Assembly (NCBI GenBank): GCA_902569185.1
Contig: CACFTH010000002.1
Location: forward strand, 1-64,000
Direction: 5' to 3'
Origin: an uncultured Pelagibacteraceae bacterium
GTDB lineage: Bacteria > Pseudomonadota > Alphaproteobacteria > Pelagibacterales > Pelagibacteraceae
Length of the DNA stretch: 64,000 nucleotides
Positions within the stretch are counted from its first letter, which is position 1. Every line of letters begins with the position of its first letter. The position numbers and the translations under genes were made by a program. Below the pieces are notes generated by a model. The model was not told the DNA's origin. It made no database searches and saw nothing but the letters and a program-made list of their open reading frames with translations. Below, one piece after another: positions 35,971 through 45,029 of the stretch.

Positions 35971-36953
35971 TGACTAAAGTAAATTACATAAGCGTAGCCA
36001 AAAAATCTGCTGCAATACAAATTAAAGAATTAAAAAAAATTAACAAAGTCTTCAACAAGAATTTCGTAAAAGCTGTAGATATAATTCATAAAGCAAAAGG
36101 TAAAGTTGTTTGCTCAGGAGTTGGTAAATCTGGATTAATAGCAAGAAAAGTTAGTGCTTCTCTTTCATCGGTTGGTATCAGTTCTTTTTTTCTTGATCCT
36201 AATTCAGCCATACACGGTGACCTTGGTCAAATTGATAAGAGAGATGTTCTAATTATTTTTTCTTATTCTGGAAATACTTCAGAATTAACAACTCTTTTAA
36301 AATACTCAAATAGATTTGGAATTAAAGTTATAGGGGTTGCTTCAGGTGAAAACAGTTTGCTTATAAGAGCAAGCGATATTCCAATAATTCTTCCAAAAGT
36401 AAAAGAAGCAGACCCAATCGGGATGGTACCAAGCTCAAGCACATCTATTACATTATTGTTTGGTGACAGTCTTATGTCTGCTCTTCTTGCTAAACAAAAA
36501 TTTACTAAAGAAAGATTTAAGATTTTTCACCCTGGTGGAAATATAGGTAAGACTTTATTGTTAGTGAAAGATATTATGTTGAAAGGTAATAAAATACCTC
36601 TAATTGACTTCAACAACAGTATTGATAAAGCTTTAAAAATAATAAGTAAAAAAAACCTGGGTATTGGAGTGATTACAAAAAAAAATAATGTAATAGGTAT
36701 AGTGACTGACGGAGATATTAGAAGAGGATCTAAAAATTTTTCAGACAAAACTAAAATTACCTATCTTATGACAAAGAGGCCTATGTTTATTGGAGAGAAC
36801 ACTTCAGCTGCAAAAGCGCTATCTATCATGAGTGATAAAAAAATTACAAGTTTAATAGTTTCCTCTGACAAGGATTATAAAAAAAGAAAACCGATGTTTA
36901 AACCAATAGGAATAGTTCATATACATTCTTTATTAAATTATGGTATGAAATAA
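35970..36953 (+). CDS. kdsD: Arabinose-5-phosphate isomerase (SIS + CBS)
   Basis: Converts ribulose 5-phosphate to arabinose 5-phosphate, the precursor of Kdo. 327 aa: SIS domain (CSGVGKSGLIARK, HGDLGQI, FHPGGNIGKTLL) followed by two CBS repeats (after about residue 205). The usual SNSGET sugar-phosphate loop reads SYSGNT. It precedes lptC-lptB, the usual alphaproteobacterial LPS order. Confidence 0.9.
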   Translation: MTKVNYISVAKKSAAIQIKELKKINKVFNKNFVKAVDIIHKAKGKVVCSGVGKSGLIARKVSASLSSVGISSFFLDPNSAIHGDLGQIDKRDVLIIFSYSGNTSELTTLLKYSNRFGIKVIGVASGENSLLIRASDIPIILPKVKEADPIGMVPSSSTSITLLFGDSLMSALLAKQKFTKERFKIFHPGGNIGKTLLLVKDIMLKGNKIPLIDFNNSIDKALKIISKKNLGIGVITKKNNVIGIVTDGDIRRGSKNFSDKTKITYLMTKRPMFIGENTSAAKALSIMSDKKITSLIVSSDKDYKKRKPMFKPIGIVHIHSLLNYGMK

Positions 36954-36956
36954 AAT

Positions 36957-37544
36957 ATGCCTAATAGAAGAAAATTATTTCAAATTAGTTTAATTTTTTT
37001 GGGATTAATTATTGTTTTTCTCACATATTTTACAAATTTACAAAAAAACCAACAGGAAGATTTTAAAGTGAGTGAAAACACTTCTGACGATGAAAGATTT
37101 CTTGAAGAAGGGGTTAATAGATTTGAAAATGTTGAATATCAGGGTATTGATAATTCTGGGAACAAATTTGTTATTGGTTCTAAATTTGCTGAATTTGAGA
37201 AAGAAAGTCCTGAGCTAATAAATATGGAAAATGTGAAATGTTTGTTCACTTTCAAAGACAATACAGTTTTAACAGTTATTTCTGATAAAGGGGTGTATAA
37301 TAATTTAACGAATGATATGAAATTTTCTGAGAATGTTAGAATGGATTATTTAGAAAATATTTTATACTCTGACAGAGCTGACTTTAATAACTACGAAAAT
37401 CAATTATTGGTGGCTGGTAATATTAGTGGAGAAGGACCAACTACTAATTTGAATGCTGATGAATTGGATTTTGATTTAAACACTAAAGATTTAAAGATAA
37501 GTATGTATAGCGAGGAAAGAGTTAAAATTAAAACAAAATTTTAA
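36957..37544 (+). CDS. lptC: LPS export protein LptC
   Basis: 195 aa with one N-terminal membrane helix (about 10-27) and a periplasmic beta-jellyroll domain (from NVEYQGIDNSGNKFVIGSKF to GPTTNLNADELDFDLNTKDL in part). It bridges LptB2FG and LptA during LPS transport. The gene normally next to it, lptA, is absent; lptB follows with one shared base. Confidence 0.82.
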   Translation: MPNRRKLFQISLIFLGLIIVFLTYFTNLQKNQQEDFKVSENTSDDERFLEEGVNRFENVEYQGIDNSGNKFVIGSKFAEFEKESPELINMENVKCLFTFKDNTVLTVISDKGVYNNLTNDMKFSENVRMDYLENILYSDRADFNNYENQLLVAGNISGEGPTTNLNADELDFDLNTKDLKISMYSEERVKIKTKF

Positions 37545-38299
37545 TGAAAAAAAGTTTTAGAATAATAAAATTTAAAAAAAATAAACCTGCTTTACAAGTT
37601 AAGGGTGTAAGTAAGTCCTTTAGTGGAAGACCGGTATTAAAAAAAATAAATTTAGAAATATATCCTGGGGAAATAATAGGATTAGTAGGTCCGAATGGAT
37701 CTGGTAAATCAACTTTATATGGAACTATTATTGGTCAGTATAAGGTTGATAGTGGAAATATTTTATTAGGACAAAAAGACATTACGGAAAAACCTATTCA
37801 TGAAAGAGCAAAACTTGGTATTACTTATTTGAGTCAACACAGGAATGTTTTTAACATGAGTGTATACGATAATCTTTTAGGTATTTGTCAGCTATCGATA
37901 AGCGGAAGGCAGAAACAAAATGAAACTGTTGAAAAACTTTTAAACGAATTTAATTTACAGCATCTCCGTAGTTTAAATACCTCTGTTCTATCTGGAGGTG
38001 AAGTGAGACGATTACAAATTGCAAGAACCTTAATAAACAATCCAAAAGTTATCTTGCTAGATGAACCTATGGCGGCCTTAGATCCAATTATTGTTCAAGA
38101 TATTCAAAAATTTATTTTAAAACTTCAATCCTATGGTTGTGGTGTAATTATTACTGATCACCAAGTGCAAAATCTTTTCGCAATTGTAGATAGAGCATAT
38201 GTTATTGGTGAACATACAATAATAGCTGAAGGCAAACCAAAGGATATTTTAAAATCTACAAAAGCTAGAGAATTGTATTTTGGTTCTTTTGAAAATTAA
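37544..38299 (+). CDS. lptB: LPS export ABC transporter ATPase LptB
   Basis: 251 aa; Walker A GPNGSGKST, signature LSGGEVRRLQIAR, Walker B VILLDEPMAALDP. It powers LPS extraction with LptF/LptG. Two near-invariant LptB features differ: the Q-loop usually LPQE reads LSQH, and the H-loop region usually DHNVRE reads DHQVQN. An N-terminal extension of about 15 basic residues precedes the ABC domain. Confidence 0.88.
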   Translation: MKKSFRIIKFKKNKPALQVKGVSKSFSGRPVLKKINLEIYPGEIIGLVGPNGSGKSTLYGTIIGQYKVDSGNILLGQKDITEKPIHERAKLGITYLSQHRNVFNMSVYDNLLGICQLSISGRQKQNETVEKLLNEFNLQHLRSLNTSVLSGGEVRRLQIARTLINNPKVILLDEPMAALDPIIVQDIQKFILKLQSYGCGVIITDHQVQNLFAIVDRAYVIGEHTIIAEGKPKDILKSTKARELYFGSFEN

Positions 38300-38304
38300 A
38301 ATTA

Positions 38305-39654
38305 ATGGCTAGCAAAAGTTTCTCTGTTATTTTTCATGAAAAAATAAATGCATTTAACAAAACCGTTAATATAGACTCTGATAAGTCAATTTCTCAAAGA
38401 AGTTTTATAATTGGATCAATTTGTGAAGGTACTTCAACGGTTAAAAATATCTTAGAGTCTCATGATATTTATTCAACAATTAATTGTCTTCGAAAACTAA
38501 ATTGTAAAATTATAAGAATTAGAAAAGGAGAATACAAAATTTTTGGTAAAGGTCTTGGAAGCTATTACTGTAATAAAAATACAGTATTAAATTTCGGAAA
38601 TTCCGGAACAGCTGCTCGTCTTTTAGGTTTTGGAGTATGCAGCACTAATCCTAACCTTCAAATAAAAATTACTGGAGACAAAAGTTTACGAAATAGAAGT
38701 ATGTATAAAATTATTAAAGCAATGGAAAATTTCGGAGTAACTTTTCTGCCTAAAAATAAATTTAAACTACCTATTACATTAATTTCCTCTCCTAGTCCTA
38801 TTGGTTTCAAATTTAAAAACGGTTTTTCGAGTCAAATAAAATCTGCAATAATACTTGGTGCAGTAAATTCATTTGGAAAGACTGAGGTGACTGAGAGAAT
38901 AAAAAGTAGGGATCACACGGAAAAAATGCTTAAGCATAATACAAAGGTCATTAAAATTAAAAAGGGTAAAGAAAATTTAATTGAAATTAACGGTAAAGAG
39001 GTTCTAAACCCTTTTAATTTATTTGTGCCGGGTGATCCTTCATCTGCTAGTTTTTTTGCCGCTTTATGTCTAATTAACAAAAAATCGAGAGTTATTCTAA
39101 AACAAGTACATATTAATCCAACGAGAATTGGATTTTTTAATTTAATTAAAAAACATAATGGTAAAATCTTTTTTAGAAACAAACAAGTTGTAGGAAATGA
39201 ATTAACTGCCGATATTCATATTAAGAGTAGCAGACTGAAACCAATTAAAGTAGATGAAAAACTTTTTGTTAGTTGCCAAGATGAATTTCCTTTAATGTTT
39301 GCGATGGCTTCGTTATTGCCTGGAAAGTCCGTATTTAAAGGTATAGGTGACCTTGCAAATAAGGAAAGCAACAGAATAAAGGAGATGGCAAAAATTTTAA
39401 AACAAATCGGAATAAAATTTTCAGCATCCAAAAATAAAATGATAATTAATGGTAATCCAAACCTCAGTAGTTATAGAAAAAAAATTACAGTTAAAGGAAT
39501 TTATGACCACAGGATCTTAATGTCAGCAGCTATAATTAGTTTAATTACAGGAATTAAGTCTAAATTATCAAATTTCGAACAGGTTTCTACAAGTTGTCCG
39601 AATTTTTTATATACTATTAAAAAATTAGGGGGGAGATTTGAAAAAAAAAATTAA
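38305..39654 (+). CDS. aroA: EPSP synthase (3-phosphoshikimate 1-carboxyvinyltransferase)
   Basis: Sixth step of the shikimate pathway; 449 aa. Recognised from NFGNSGTAARL, SRDHTEKML, VPGDPSSASF, DEFPLMFA and YDHRILMS. The PEP/S3P loop normally GDKSISHR reads SDKSISQR, the RPM loop reads RSM (Ser132, at the place of E. coli Pro101) and ESDR reads ESNR. Key Lys27, Ser28, Asp and Arg residues remain, so activity is likely. The 3' end overlaps cmk by 17 bp. Confidence 0.9.
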   Translation: MASKSFSVIFHEKINAFNKTVNIDSDKSISQRSFIIGSICEGTSTVKNILESHDIYSTINCLRKLNCKIIRIRKGEYKIFGKGLGSYYCNKNTVLNFGNSGTAARLLGFGVCSTNPNLQIKITGDKSLRNRSMYKIIKAMENFGVTFLPKNKFKLPITLISSPSPIGFKFKNGFSSQIKSAIILGAVNSFGKTEVTERIKSRDHTEKMLKHNTKVIKIKKGKENLIEINGKEVLNPFNLFVPGDPSSASFFAALCLINKKSRVILKQVHINPTRIGFFNLIKKHNGKIFFRNKQVVGNELTADIHIKSSRLKPIKVDEKLFVSCQDEFPLMFAMASLLPGKSVFKGIGDLANKESNRIKEMAKILKQIGIKFSASKNKMIINGNPNLSSYRKKITVKGIYDHRILMSAAIISLITGIKSKLSNFEQVSTSCPNFLYTIKKLGGRFEKKN

Positions 39655-40300
39655 AATTAAGGTAGGTATAGACTCGCCAGTGGCCGCAGGAGCAGGTACA
39701 ATTTCAAAATTAATAGCAAAAAACTATAAACTTCTTTATCTTGATACTGGCAAAATTTATAGGTTTATGGCCAGACAAATCATAGATAAGAAACCTAAGG
39801 ATAAATTAAAATTTCTAAAAAAAATTAGTAGAAACATAAATTTAAATAAATTGAAACAAAGAAATTTACTTAATGATGATGTGGCATACTTAGCCTCTCA
39901 AATTGCTAAAGACTTAAAAGTTAGAAACTTAGTAGTAAGATTTCAGAGAAGATTGGCTTATCATCCTCCTAATAAATATAACGGCTCTATATTAGACGGA
40001 AGGGATATTAATTCAAAAATAATTAAAGATGCAGATTTTAAATTCTATATCACTGCGAATATTAAAGAGAGAGCCAAAAGAAGATTTAAGGAGTACAAAA
40101 GTTTAAATAAGAAAGTCAAATTCTCTGAGATTTTTAAAAATTTGAAAAAAAGGGATTTAGAAGATCGTACTAGACGTCATTCTAAGCTCAAAAAAACAAA
40201 GGATTCTATCTTGATAAATACTACTAACTTATCTATAAGAGAGAGCTTTTTAAAAGTAAAAAAAATTATGGACAGAAAATTAAAGTTAATATGGGCTTAG
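39638..40300 (+). CDS. cmk: Cytidylate kinase family protein lacking the P-loop lysine
   Basis: 220 aa in the conserved aroA-cmk-rpsA order; CMP kinase makes CDP. The start is TTG with a strong GGGGGGAG ribosome site. The fold is recognised from YLDTGKIYRFMA, ILDGRDIN, FYITANIKERAKRR and DLEDRTRRHSKL. The P-loop, usually GPxxSGKGT, reads SPVAAGAGT (residues 13-21), so the catalytic lysine is Ala19 (GCA). Either the enzyme works differently or it is no longer a kinase. Confidence 0.85.
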   Translation: MKKKIKIKVGIDSPVAAGAGTISKLIAKNYKLLYLDTGKIYRFMARQIIDKKPKDKLKFLKKISRNINLNKLKQRNLLNDDVAYLASQIAKDLKVRNLVVRFQRRLAYHPPNKYNGSILDGRDINSKIIKDADFKFYITANIKERAKRRFKEYKSLNKKVKFSEIFKNLKKRDLEDRTRRHSKLKKTKDSILINTTNLSIRESFLKVKKIMDRKLKLIWA

Positions 40301-42015
40301 ATACAGACACATCTAAAAATAGCAAAACTAAAGAATTCGAAACTCTTTTAAACGAAGATTTTAAAAAAAGAGACTTCAAAGAGGGTAAAATAATCAAAGC
40401 AGTAGTAAGCGAAATTGGAAAAAAACATATTTTTGTTGAAACTGGATTAAAGAGTGAAGGCGCTATTCCTATTGAAGAGTTTAAAATCTCAAAAGAACTA
40501 GAAAATTTAAAAGTTGGATCAAAGATAGATGTTTATTTAGAAAAAATTGAAAGTTACAAAGGAGATATAGTAGTAAGTAGAGAAAAAGCAAAAAGAATGG
40601 GTTCTTGGGAAAAGATGACCAAGGCATTTGAAAATCAAAAAGAAGTTGAAGGTATAATTACAAATAAGGTTAAAGGAGGGTTCATTGTAAATGTAGAGTC
40701 TTGTCTTTGTTTTTTACCAGGTTCTCAAGTCGACACAAAACCAATAAAAAATATGGATACGTTGATGAACGTTCCTCAAAAATTTTTATGTGTCAAACTC
40801 GATAAGGCGAGAGGTAACATTGTTGTATCTAGAAAAGCAGTGCTTTCTAAAACTCGAGACAAAGAGCTTGCGAATATTTTATCAAAGATAAAAGAGGGCG
40901 ATATTGTAAATGCTCAGGTAAAATCTATTTTAGACTGGGGAGCATTTTTAGATTTAAACGGTGCGGATGCACTTTTACACGTAACAGATCTGAGCTATTC
41001 ACGTGTAGATAAACCTTCCTCTTTGTTATCAGTAGGGCAATCAATCAAGTGTAAGGTAATTAAAATTGATCAAGAAACTAAAAGGATAAGTTGTGGAATT
41101 AAACAAATGCATCCAGATCCTTACGAAAATCTTGAAAAAAAATATAAGGTTGGAAAAATTTATGACGGAACAGTAACAAAAATTGTAGATTATGGCGCAT
41201 TTGTAAAACTCCAAGAGGGTCTTGAGGGTCTTGTACACCAATCAAGTTTATCTTGGACTAAAAAAAATATTCACCCAAGTAAAATTTTATCCTCTTCTCA
41301 AAAAATTAAAGTAAAAGTTATAGAACTCGATACAGAAAAAAGAAGAATATCATTGTCTTATAAGGATACATTAGAAAATCCATGGACTTCATTCATAAAA
41401 AAATATCCGAATGGAACTACAGTAAATACAAAAGTAAAAAATATTGCTGATTTTGGATTATTTGTTTCAATCGAAGATACCGAATTCGATGGAATGATAC
41501 ATTACAAGGATATTTCATGGCAGGAGTCTGAAGAAAGTTTGAAAAAGTTTAAAAAAAGCGACTCAGTGAAAGCTAAACTGCTAGAGATTGATACAGAAAA
41601 AGAAAAAATAAGACTAGGAGTCAAACAGCTTGAGAAGGATCCTTTTGAATTCTTTTTGAAAAAAGAGAATAAAGATATTGTTACAGCTACAGTAAAAGAA
41701 GTTTTAAAAAACGGTATTAAAGTATCAGTTGGAAATGAAAAAAATTTGATCATTACAATTAAGAAAAATCAGTTGGCAAAAGAAATAGAAGACTGTAGAC
41801 CAGAAATTTTTACTAGAGGGAATAAAGTAGATTGTATGATAGTCGATCTTGATAAAGACAAAAGGAAAGTTGGCCTATCAATAAAAGAATTAGAGAAACA
41901 TAATGAGAAAATAGCAATAGAAAAGTATGGAAAAGATGGATCAAGTTCAGGGGCAGTTTTAGGTGATATTCTAGGAAAAGTATTCAAGTCTAAAAAGAAA
42001 AAGGAAAAAAAATAA
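40291..42015 (+). CDS. rpsA: 30S ribosomal protein S1
   Basis: 574 aa with six S1 RNA-binding domains. It binds mRNA leaders and helps start translation on structured mRNAs. Clear domain ends are GNIVVSRKAVL, RISCGIKQM, RRISLSYKD, IRLGVKQL and KVGLSIKEL. The C-terminus is a Lys-rich tail. It overlaps cmk by 10 bp and precedes ihfB, as in most Proteobacteria. Confidence 0.94.
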   Translation: MGLDTDTSKNSKTKEFETLLNEDFKKRDFKEGKIIKAVVSEIGKKHIFVETGLKSEGAIPIEEFKISKELENLKVGSKIDVYLEKIESYKGDIVVSREKAKRMGSWEKMTKAFENQKEVEGIITNKVKGGFIVNVESCLCFLPGSQVDTKPIKNMDTLMNVPQKFLCVKLDKARGNIVVSRKAVLSKTRDKELANILSKIKEGDIVNAQVKSILDWGAFLDLNGADALLHVTDLSYSRVDKPSSLLSVGQSIKCKVIKIDQETKRISCGIKQMHPDPYENLEKKYKVGKIYDGTVTKIVDYGAFVKLQEGLEGLVHQSSLSWTKKNIHPSKILSSSQKIKVKVIELDTEKRRISLSYKDTLENPWTSFIKKYPNGTTVNTKVKNIADFGLFVSIEDTEFDGMIHYKDISWQESEESLKKFKKSDSVKAKLLEIDTEKEKIRLGVKQLEKDPFEFFLKKENKDIVTATVKEVLKNGIKVSVGNEKNLIITIKKNQLAKEIEDCRPEIFTRGNKVDCMIVDLDKDKRKVGLSIKELEKHNEKIAIEKYGKDGSSSGAVLGDILGKVFKSKKKKEKK

Positions 42016-42021
42016 GTCTCT

Positions 42022-42324
42022 ATGGTGAAATCGGAGATAATTTCAAAATTATCCAAAAAAATTCACCAAAAATTAAAAAAGTCAGAGTTAGAAGAAATTC
42101 TAAATATTGTTTTAGAAACAATAATACAGGGAATTAAAGATGGAAGAAGTTCAGAGTTGCGGGACTTTGGAAGATTTTCTCCTAAAAAAATTAAAGGACG
42201 ATCAAACGCTAGGAATCCTAGAAGCGGTGAGATTATCAAAACAAGTGATAGCAAATCTATTGCATTTAAAATGTCTAAAAAACTCAAACAGGAAATTAAC
42301 CGTATAGAGAGAGAAATAAATTGA
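42022..42324 (+). CDS. ihfB: Integration host factor beta subunit
   Basis: 100-aa HU/IHF-fold DNA-bending protein, usually a heterodimer with IhfA. The beta arm ARNPRSGEIIK is intact. The core usually ELRGFGSF reads ELRDFGRF and FKTGKEL reads FKMSKKL. It follows rpsA in the standard order and overlaps pyrF by 4 bp. Confidence 0.9.
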   Translation: MVKSEIISKLSKKIHQKLKKSELEEILNIVLETIIQGIKDGRSSELRDFGRFSPKKIKGRSNARNPRSGEIIKTSDSKSIAFKMSKKLKQEINRIEREIN

Positions 42325-42977
42325 GAAAAAATATTTTTGTTGCTTTAGATTTTTCAAACTTTGATAAAGCTTTAGATGTCGCTAATAGTGTAAAAGATCA
42401 TGCTGCAGGTATTAAAATCACAAATGAATTATTTTCAATTATAGGAAAAGATGGTTTGAAGAAACTTTCAAGTTTTGGTTTAGATATTTTTCTAGACCTA
42501 AAATTACTTGATGTACCTAATACAGTTAAAAAAACTGTAGCGAGTATAGAAACTTTAAAAACTGTAAAATATTTGACTGTTCATACTAGTGGGGGGTACG
42601 ATATGCTCAAGTCAGCTAACGAGGCTGCAAAAGTATTAGAACTTTTGGGAGTAACTATTTTAACGTCTCAACACGCATCTAAAGAGCAAGTTTTGACGTT
42701 AGTAAATTTAGCCATTAAGTCAGGTATCAAAGGTGTAATATCATCAGCGCAAGAATATGAAAGTGTTAGATCTTTATCCAAAGACTTAAAGATATTTTGT
42801 CCAGGCATACGAGATGAGAAGGGTAATAAACATGATCAAAAGCGAACGAAAAGCTACTCAGAGTTTTGTGATATGTCAAAAAATGACTCTAAAGTATATT
42901 GTGTTATAGGCAGACCAATATACGAGAGTGGGGACGCTGGTCAAAACATTAAAAAAATTATACAGTCTGCTAACTGA
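42321..42977 (+). CDS. pyrF: Orotidine 5'-phosphate decarboxylase
   Basis: Last step of UMP synthesis; 218 aa, starting at TTG that overlaps the ihfB stop. Catalytic DxKxxD motif is intact in IFLDLKLLDVPNT; VTILTS, CPGIRDEKG and VIGRPIYES are typical. It stands where alphaproteobacteria often have pyrF-trpF before trpB; trpF itself is missing (16-bp gap to trpB). Confidence 0.92.
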   Translation: MRKNIFVALDFSNFDKALDVANSVKDHAAGIKITNELFSIIGKDGLKKLSSFGLDIFLDLKLLDVPNTVKKTVASIETLKTVKYLTVHTSGGYDMLKSANEAAKVLELLGVTILTSQHASKEQVLTLVNLAIKSGIKGVISSAQEYESVRSLSKDLKIFCPGIRDEKGNKHDQKRTKSYSEFCDMSKNDSKVYCVIGRPIYESGDAGQNIKKIIQSAN

Positions 42978-42993
42978 AAATTAGCATTCTTCC

Positions 42994-44232
42994 ATGATGA
43001 AAATTAAAAAGGGAATTCCTTTAATAGATCAACACGATAAAAATGGTTTTTACGGTGGCAAATTTGGTGGAAATTATGTTGCTGAAACACTCAAAAAACC
43101 AATAGACGATTTAACAAAATTATTTGAAAAGTGTAGAAAAGATAAAAATTTTATTAAAGAAAGAGATAATCTATATGAAAATTATGTGGGAAAACCTACA
43201 AGATTTATAAAACTGCAAAACCTTACTGACCATCTAGGTGGCGCACAGATTTACGCAAAAATGGTTTCTGATGCAAATGGTGGGGCGCATAAAATCTACA
43301 ACGCTATTACTCATGCTATGCTTTGTAAGAAAGCAAAAAAAAAATACATGTGCACTGATACTGGTGCTGGTTATAACGGAAAAATGTTCTCTATGGTTGC
43401 AAAAAAATTTGGTCTGGGATGTAAAGTATTCATGGGTACAAGAGATATAGAAAGACAAAAGCCAAATTGTGATTCGATTAGAAAAAATGGGGCTGAAATT
43501 ATTCCGGTAACTTCAGGAAGTAAAACTTTGGTAGACGCAGTAAGCGAGTGTATTCGGTATTGGGTCTCTAATTGTGATAAGGCTCATATGGGAATTGGTA
43601 GTCTTGTTGGGCCTAATATTTTTGTTAAAATTTGTGGATTTAGTACGTCTCAAATTTCTAGAGAGCTTAAAGTTCAGTTAGAGGAAGAATTTGGGGAGAT
43701 ACCAAGAAGATTAAAATTAATTAACTGTGTTGGTGGAGGTTCAAGTGCATATGGTTTTTGGAGTGAGTTTTTTGATTACGATAAAAAACATATAGAACTT
43801 ATAGGCGTAGAGGCTGGTGGACCAAAAAATAGTAAACTTCATGCGGCTCCTTTGAGTAAAAATTCTAAAATTGCAATTCTTCATGGTGCGGCTGCTTATT
43901 GTGTTCAAGATTCTGATGGTCAAATAGATGAAACTGACAGCTGTTCTAGTGGACTCGATTATCCAAGTACAAGTCCAATACATTGTTATTTAAAAGATAT
44001 TGGTAGAGCAAGATATTCTTTTGCAACGGATGAGGAAGCTTTTGCAGCTTATAAACTTGTGACTGAACTTGAAGAAATTTCTCCAAGTTTGGAACCATCA
44101 CATTCTTTTGCTGAAGCTATTAAAATTGCTCCAAGGTTAGATGACACAAATATCATAGTAGTTAATAGTTGTGGAGATAGTCTAAAAGATAAAGATATTA
44201 TAAAAAAACGTTTAGGTAGTTACTCGAGATGA
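42994..44232 (+). CDS. trpB: Tryptophan synthase beta chain, strongly divergent
   Basis: 412 aa; TrpB joins indole and serine with PLP. The PLP lysine is kept (GGAHK, Lys100), as are GTRDIERQ-like and VGGGSS loops. But the catalytic Glu of ETGAG (E109 in Salmonella) is Asp122 (TDTGAG), KREDL reads KMVSD, and the phosphate/PLP-nitrogen loop SGRGDKD reads CGDSLKDKD. These residues are nearly invariant in TrpB. It overlaps trpA by 4 bp. It may be a diverged TrpB or a PLP enzyme with a changed reaction. Confidence 0.85.
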   Translation: MMKIKKGIPLIDQHDKNGFYGGKFGGNYVAETLKKPIDDLTKLFEKCRKDKNFIKERDNLYENYVGKPTRFIKLQNLTDHLGGAQIYAKMVSDANGGAHKIYNAITHAMLCKKAKKKYMCTDTGAGYNGKMFSMVAKKFGLGCKVFMGTRDIERQKPNCDSIRKNGAEIIPVTSGSKTLVDAVSECIRYWVSNCDKAHMGIGSLVGPNIFVKICGFSTSQISRELKVQLEEEFGEIPRRLKLINCVGGGSSAYGFWSEFFDYDKKHIELIGVEAGGPKNSKLHAAPLSKNSKIAILHGAAAYCVQDSDGQIDETDSCSSGLDYPSTSPIHCYLKDIGRARYSFATDEEAFAAYKLVTELEEISPSLEPSHSFAEAIKIAPRLDDTNIIVVNSCGDSLKDKDIIKKRLGSYSR

Positions 44233-45029
44233 AATCTCAAATTAGTTTAGCATTCAAAAAATGTAGAAAAGAAAATCGACCTGCTTTGTTAACTTATACA
44301 GTTGCGGGTGATAACACAAAAAAAAAGTCTTTGGAAATTCTAAAATCAATATCTGAATATGCTGATATTCTTGAGTTAGGTTTTGCACATAATGCCCCAA
44401 CAGCTGATGGTCCCCAAATTCAGAATAGTTCTTACAGAGCTTTAAAAAACGGAATAAAACTAAAAGATGTTTTTCAAATAGTAAAAAATTATAAAAAAAT
44501 AAAAAATGCAAAACCTTGTATTCTTATGGGTTACTATCAAATGGTATATAAATATGGTGAGAAGAAGTTTGTTAGGAAGTGTAAACAAGTTGGTGTAGAT
44601 GGATTAATAATTGTAGACCTTCCTTTTCCTGAAAACAAAGAGTTTTCTCGATTATGTAAAAAAAATTTTATCACTTTCATTCAATTATTATCGCCGACAA
44701 CATCTAAAGAAAGAATGAAAAAAATTATACAAAGTTCACATGATATGATTTATTATATCAGTATGTTGTCAACAACCGGGGGTAAACTTAAAATTTCACC
44801 GAATAAAATATTAAAAAACTATTTTAAAATTAAAAGATTGAGTAAGACAAAAAATGCAGTAATTGGTTTTGGAATTACTGAAAAAACTATATCATCCTTT
44901 AAAAAGGCCGATGGTTTGGTTGTTGGAAGCGCATTATGTAAGGGAATCAGCGATTCTTTAAAAAAACGACAAAATCCTGTCATAAAATTAAATAAAATGG
45001 TAAAAAAACTAAAATCGAGAATCACATGA
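44229..45029 (+). CDS. trpA: Tryptophan synthase alpha chain, divergent
   Basis: 266 aa TIM-barrel enzyme that splits indole-3-glycerol phosphate. The catalytic pair Glu49 and Asp60 is present in LELGF and TADGPQIQ at the same positions as in E. coli. Loop 2, usually VPFSDP, reads FAHNAP, so Asp56, which contacts TrpB, is Ala. GFGITEKTI and VVGSALCKGI are recognisable phosphate-site segments. It overlaps both trpB and accD by 4 bp. Confidence 0.85.
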   Translation: MKSQISLAFKKCRKENRPALLTYTVAGDNTKKKSLEILKSISEYADILELGFAHNAPTADGPQIQNSSYRALKNGIKLKDVFQIVKNYKKIKNAKPCILMGYYQMVYKYGEKKFVRKCKQVGVDGLIIVDLPFPENKEFSRLCKKNFITFIQLLSPTTSKERMKKIIQSSHDMIYYISMLSTTGGKLKISPNKILKNYFKIKRLSKTKNAVIGFGITEKTISSFKKADGLVVGSALCKGISDSLKKRQNPVIKLNKMVKKLKSRIT

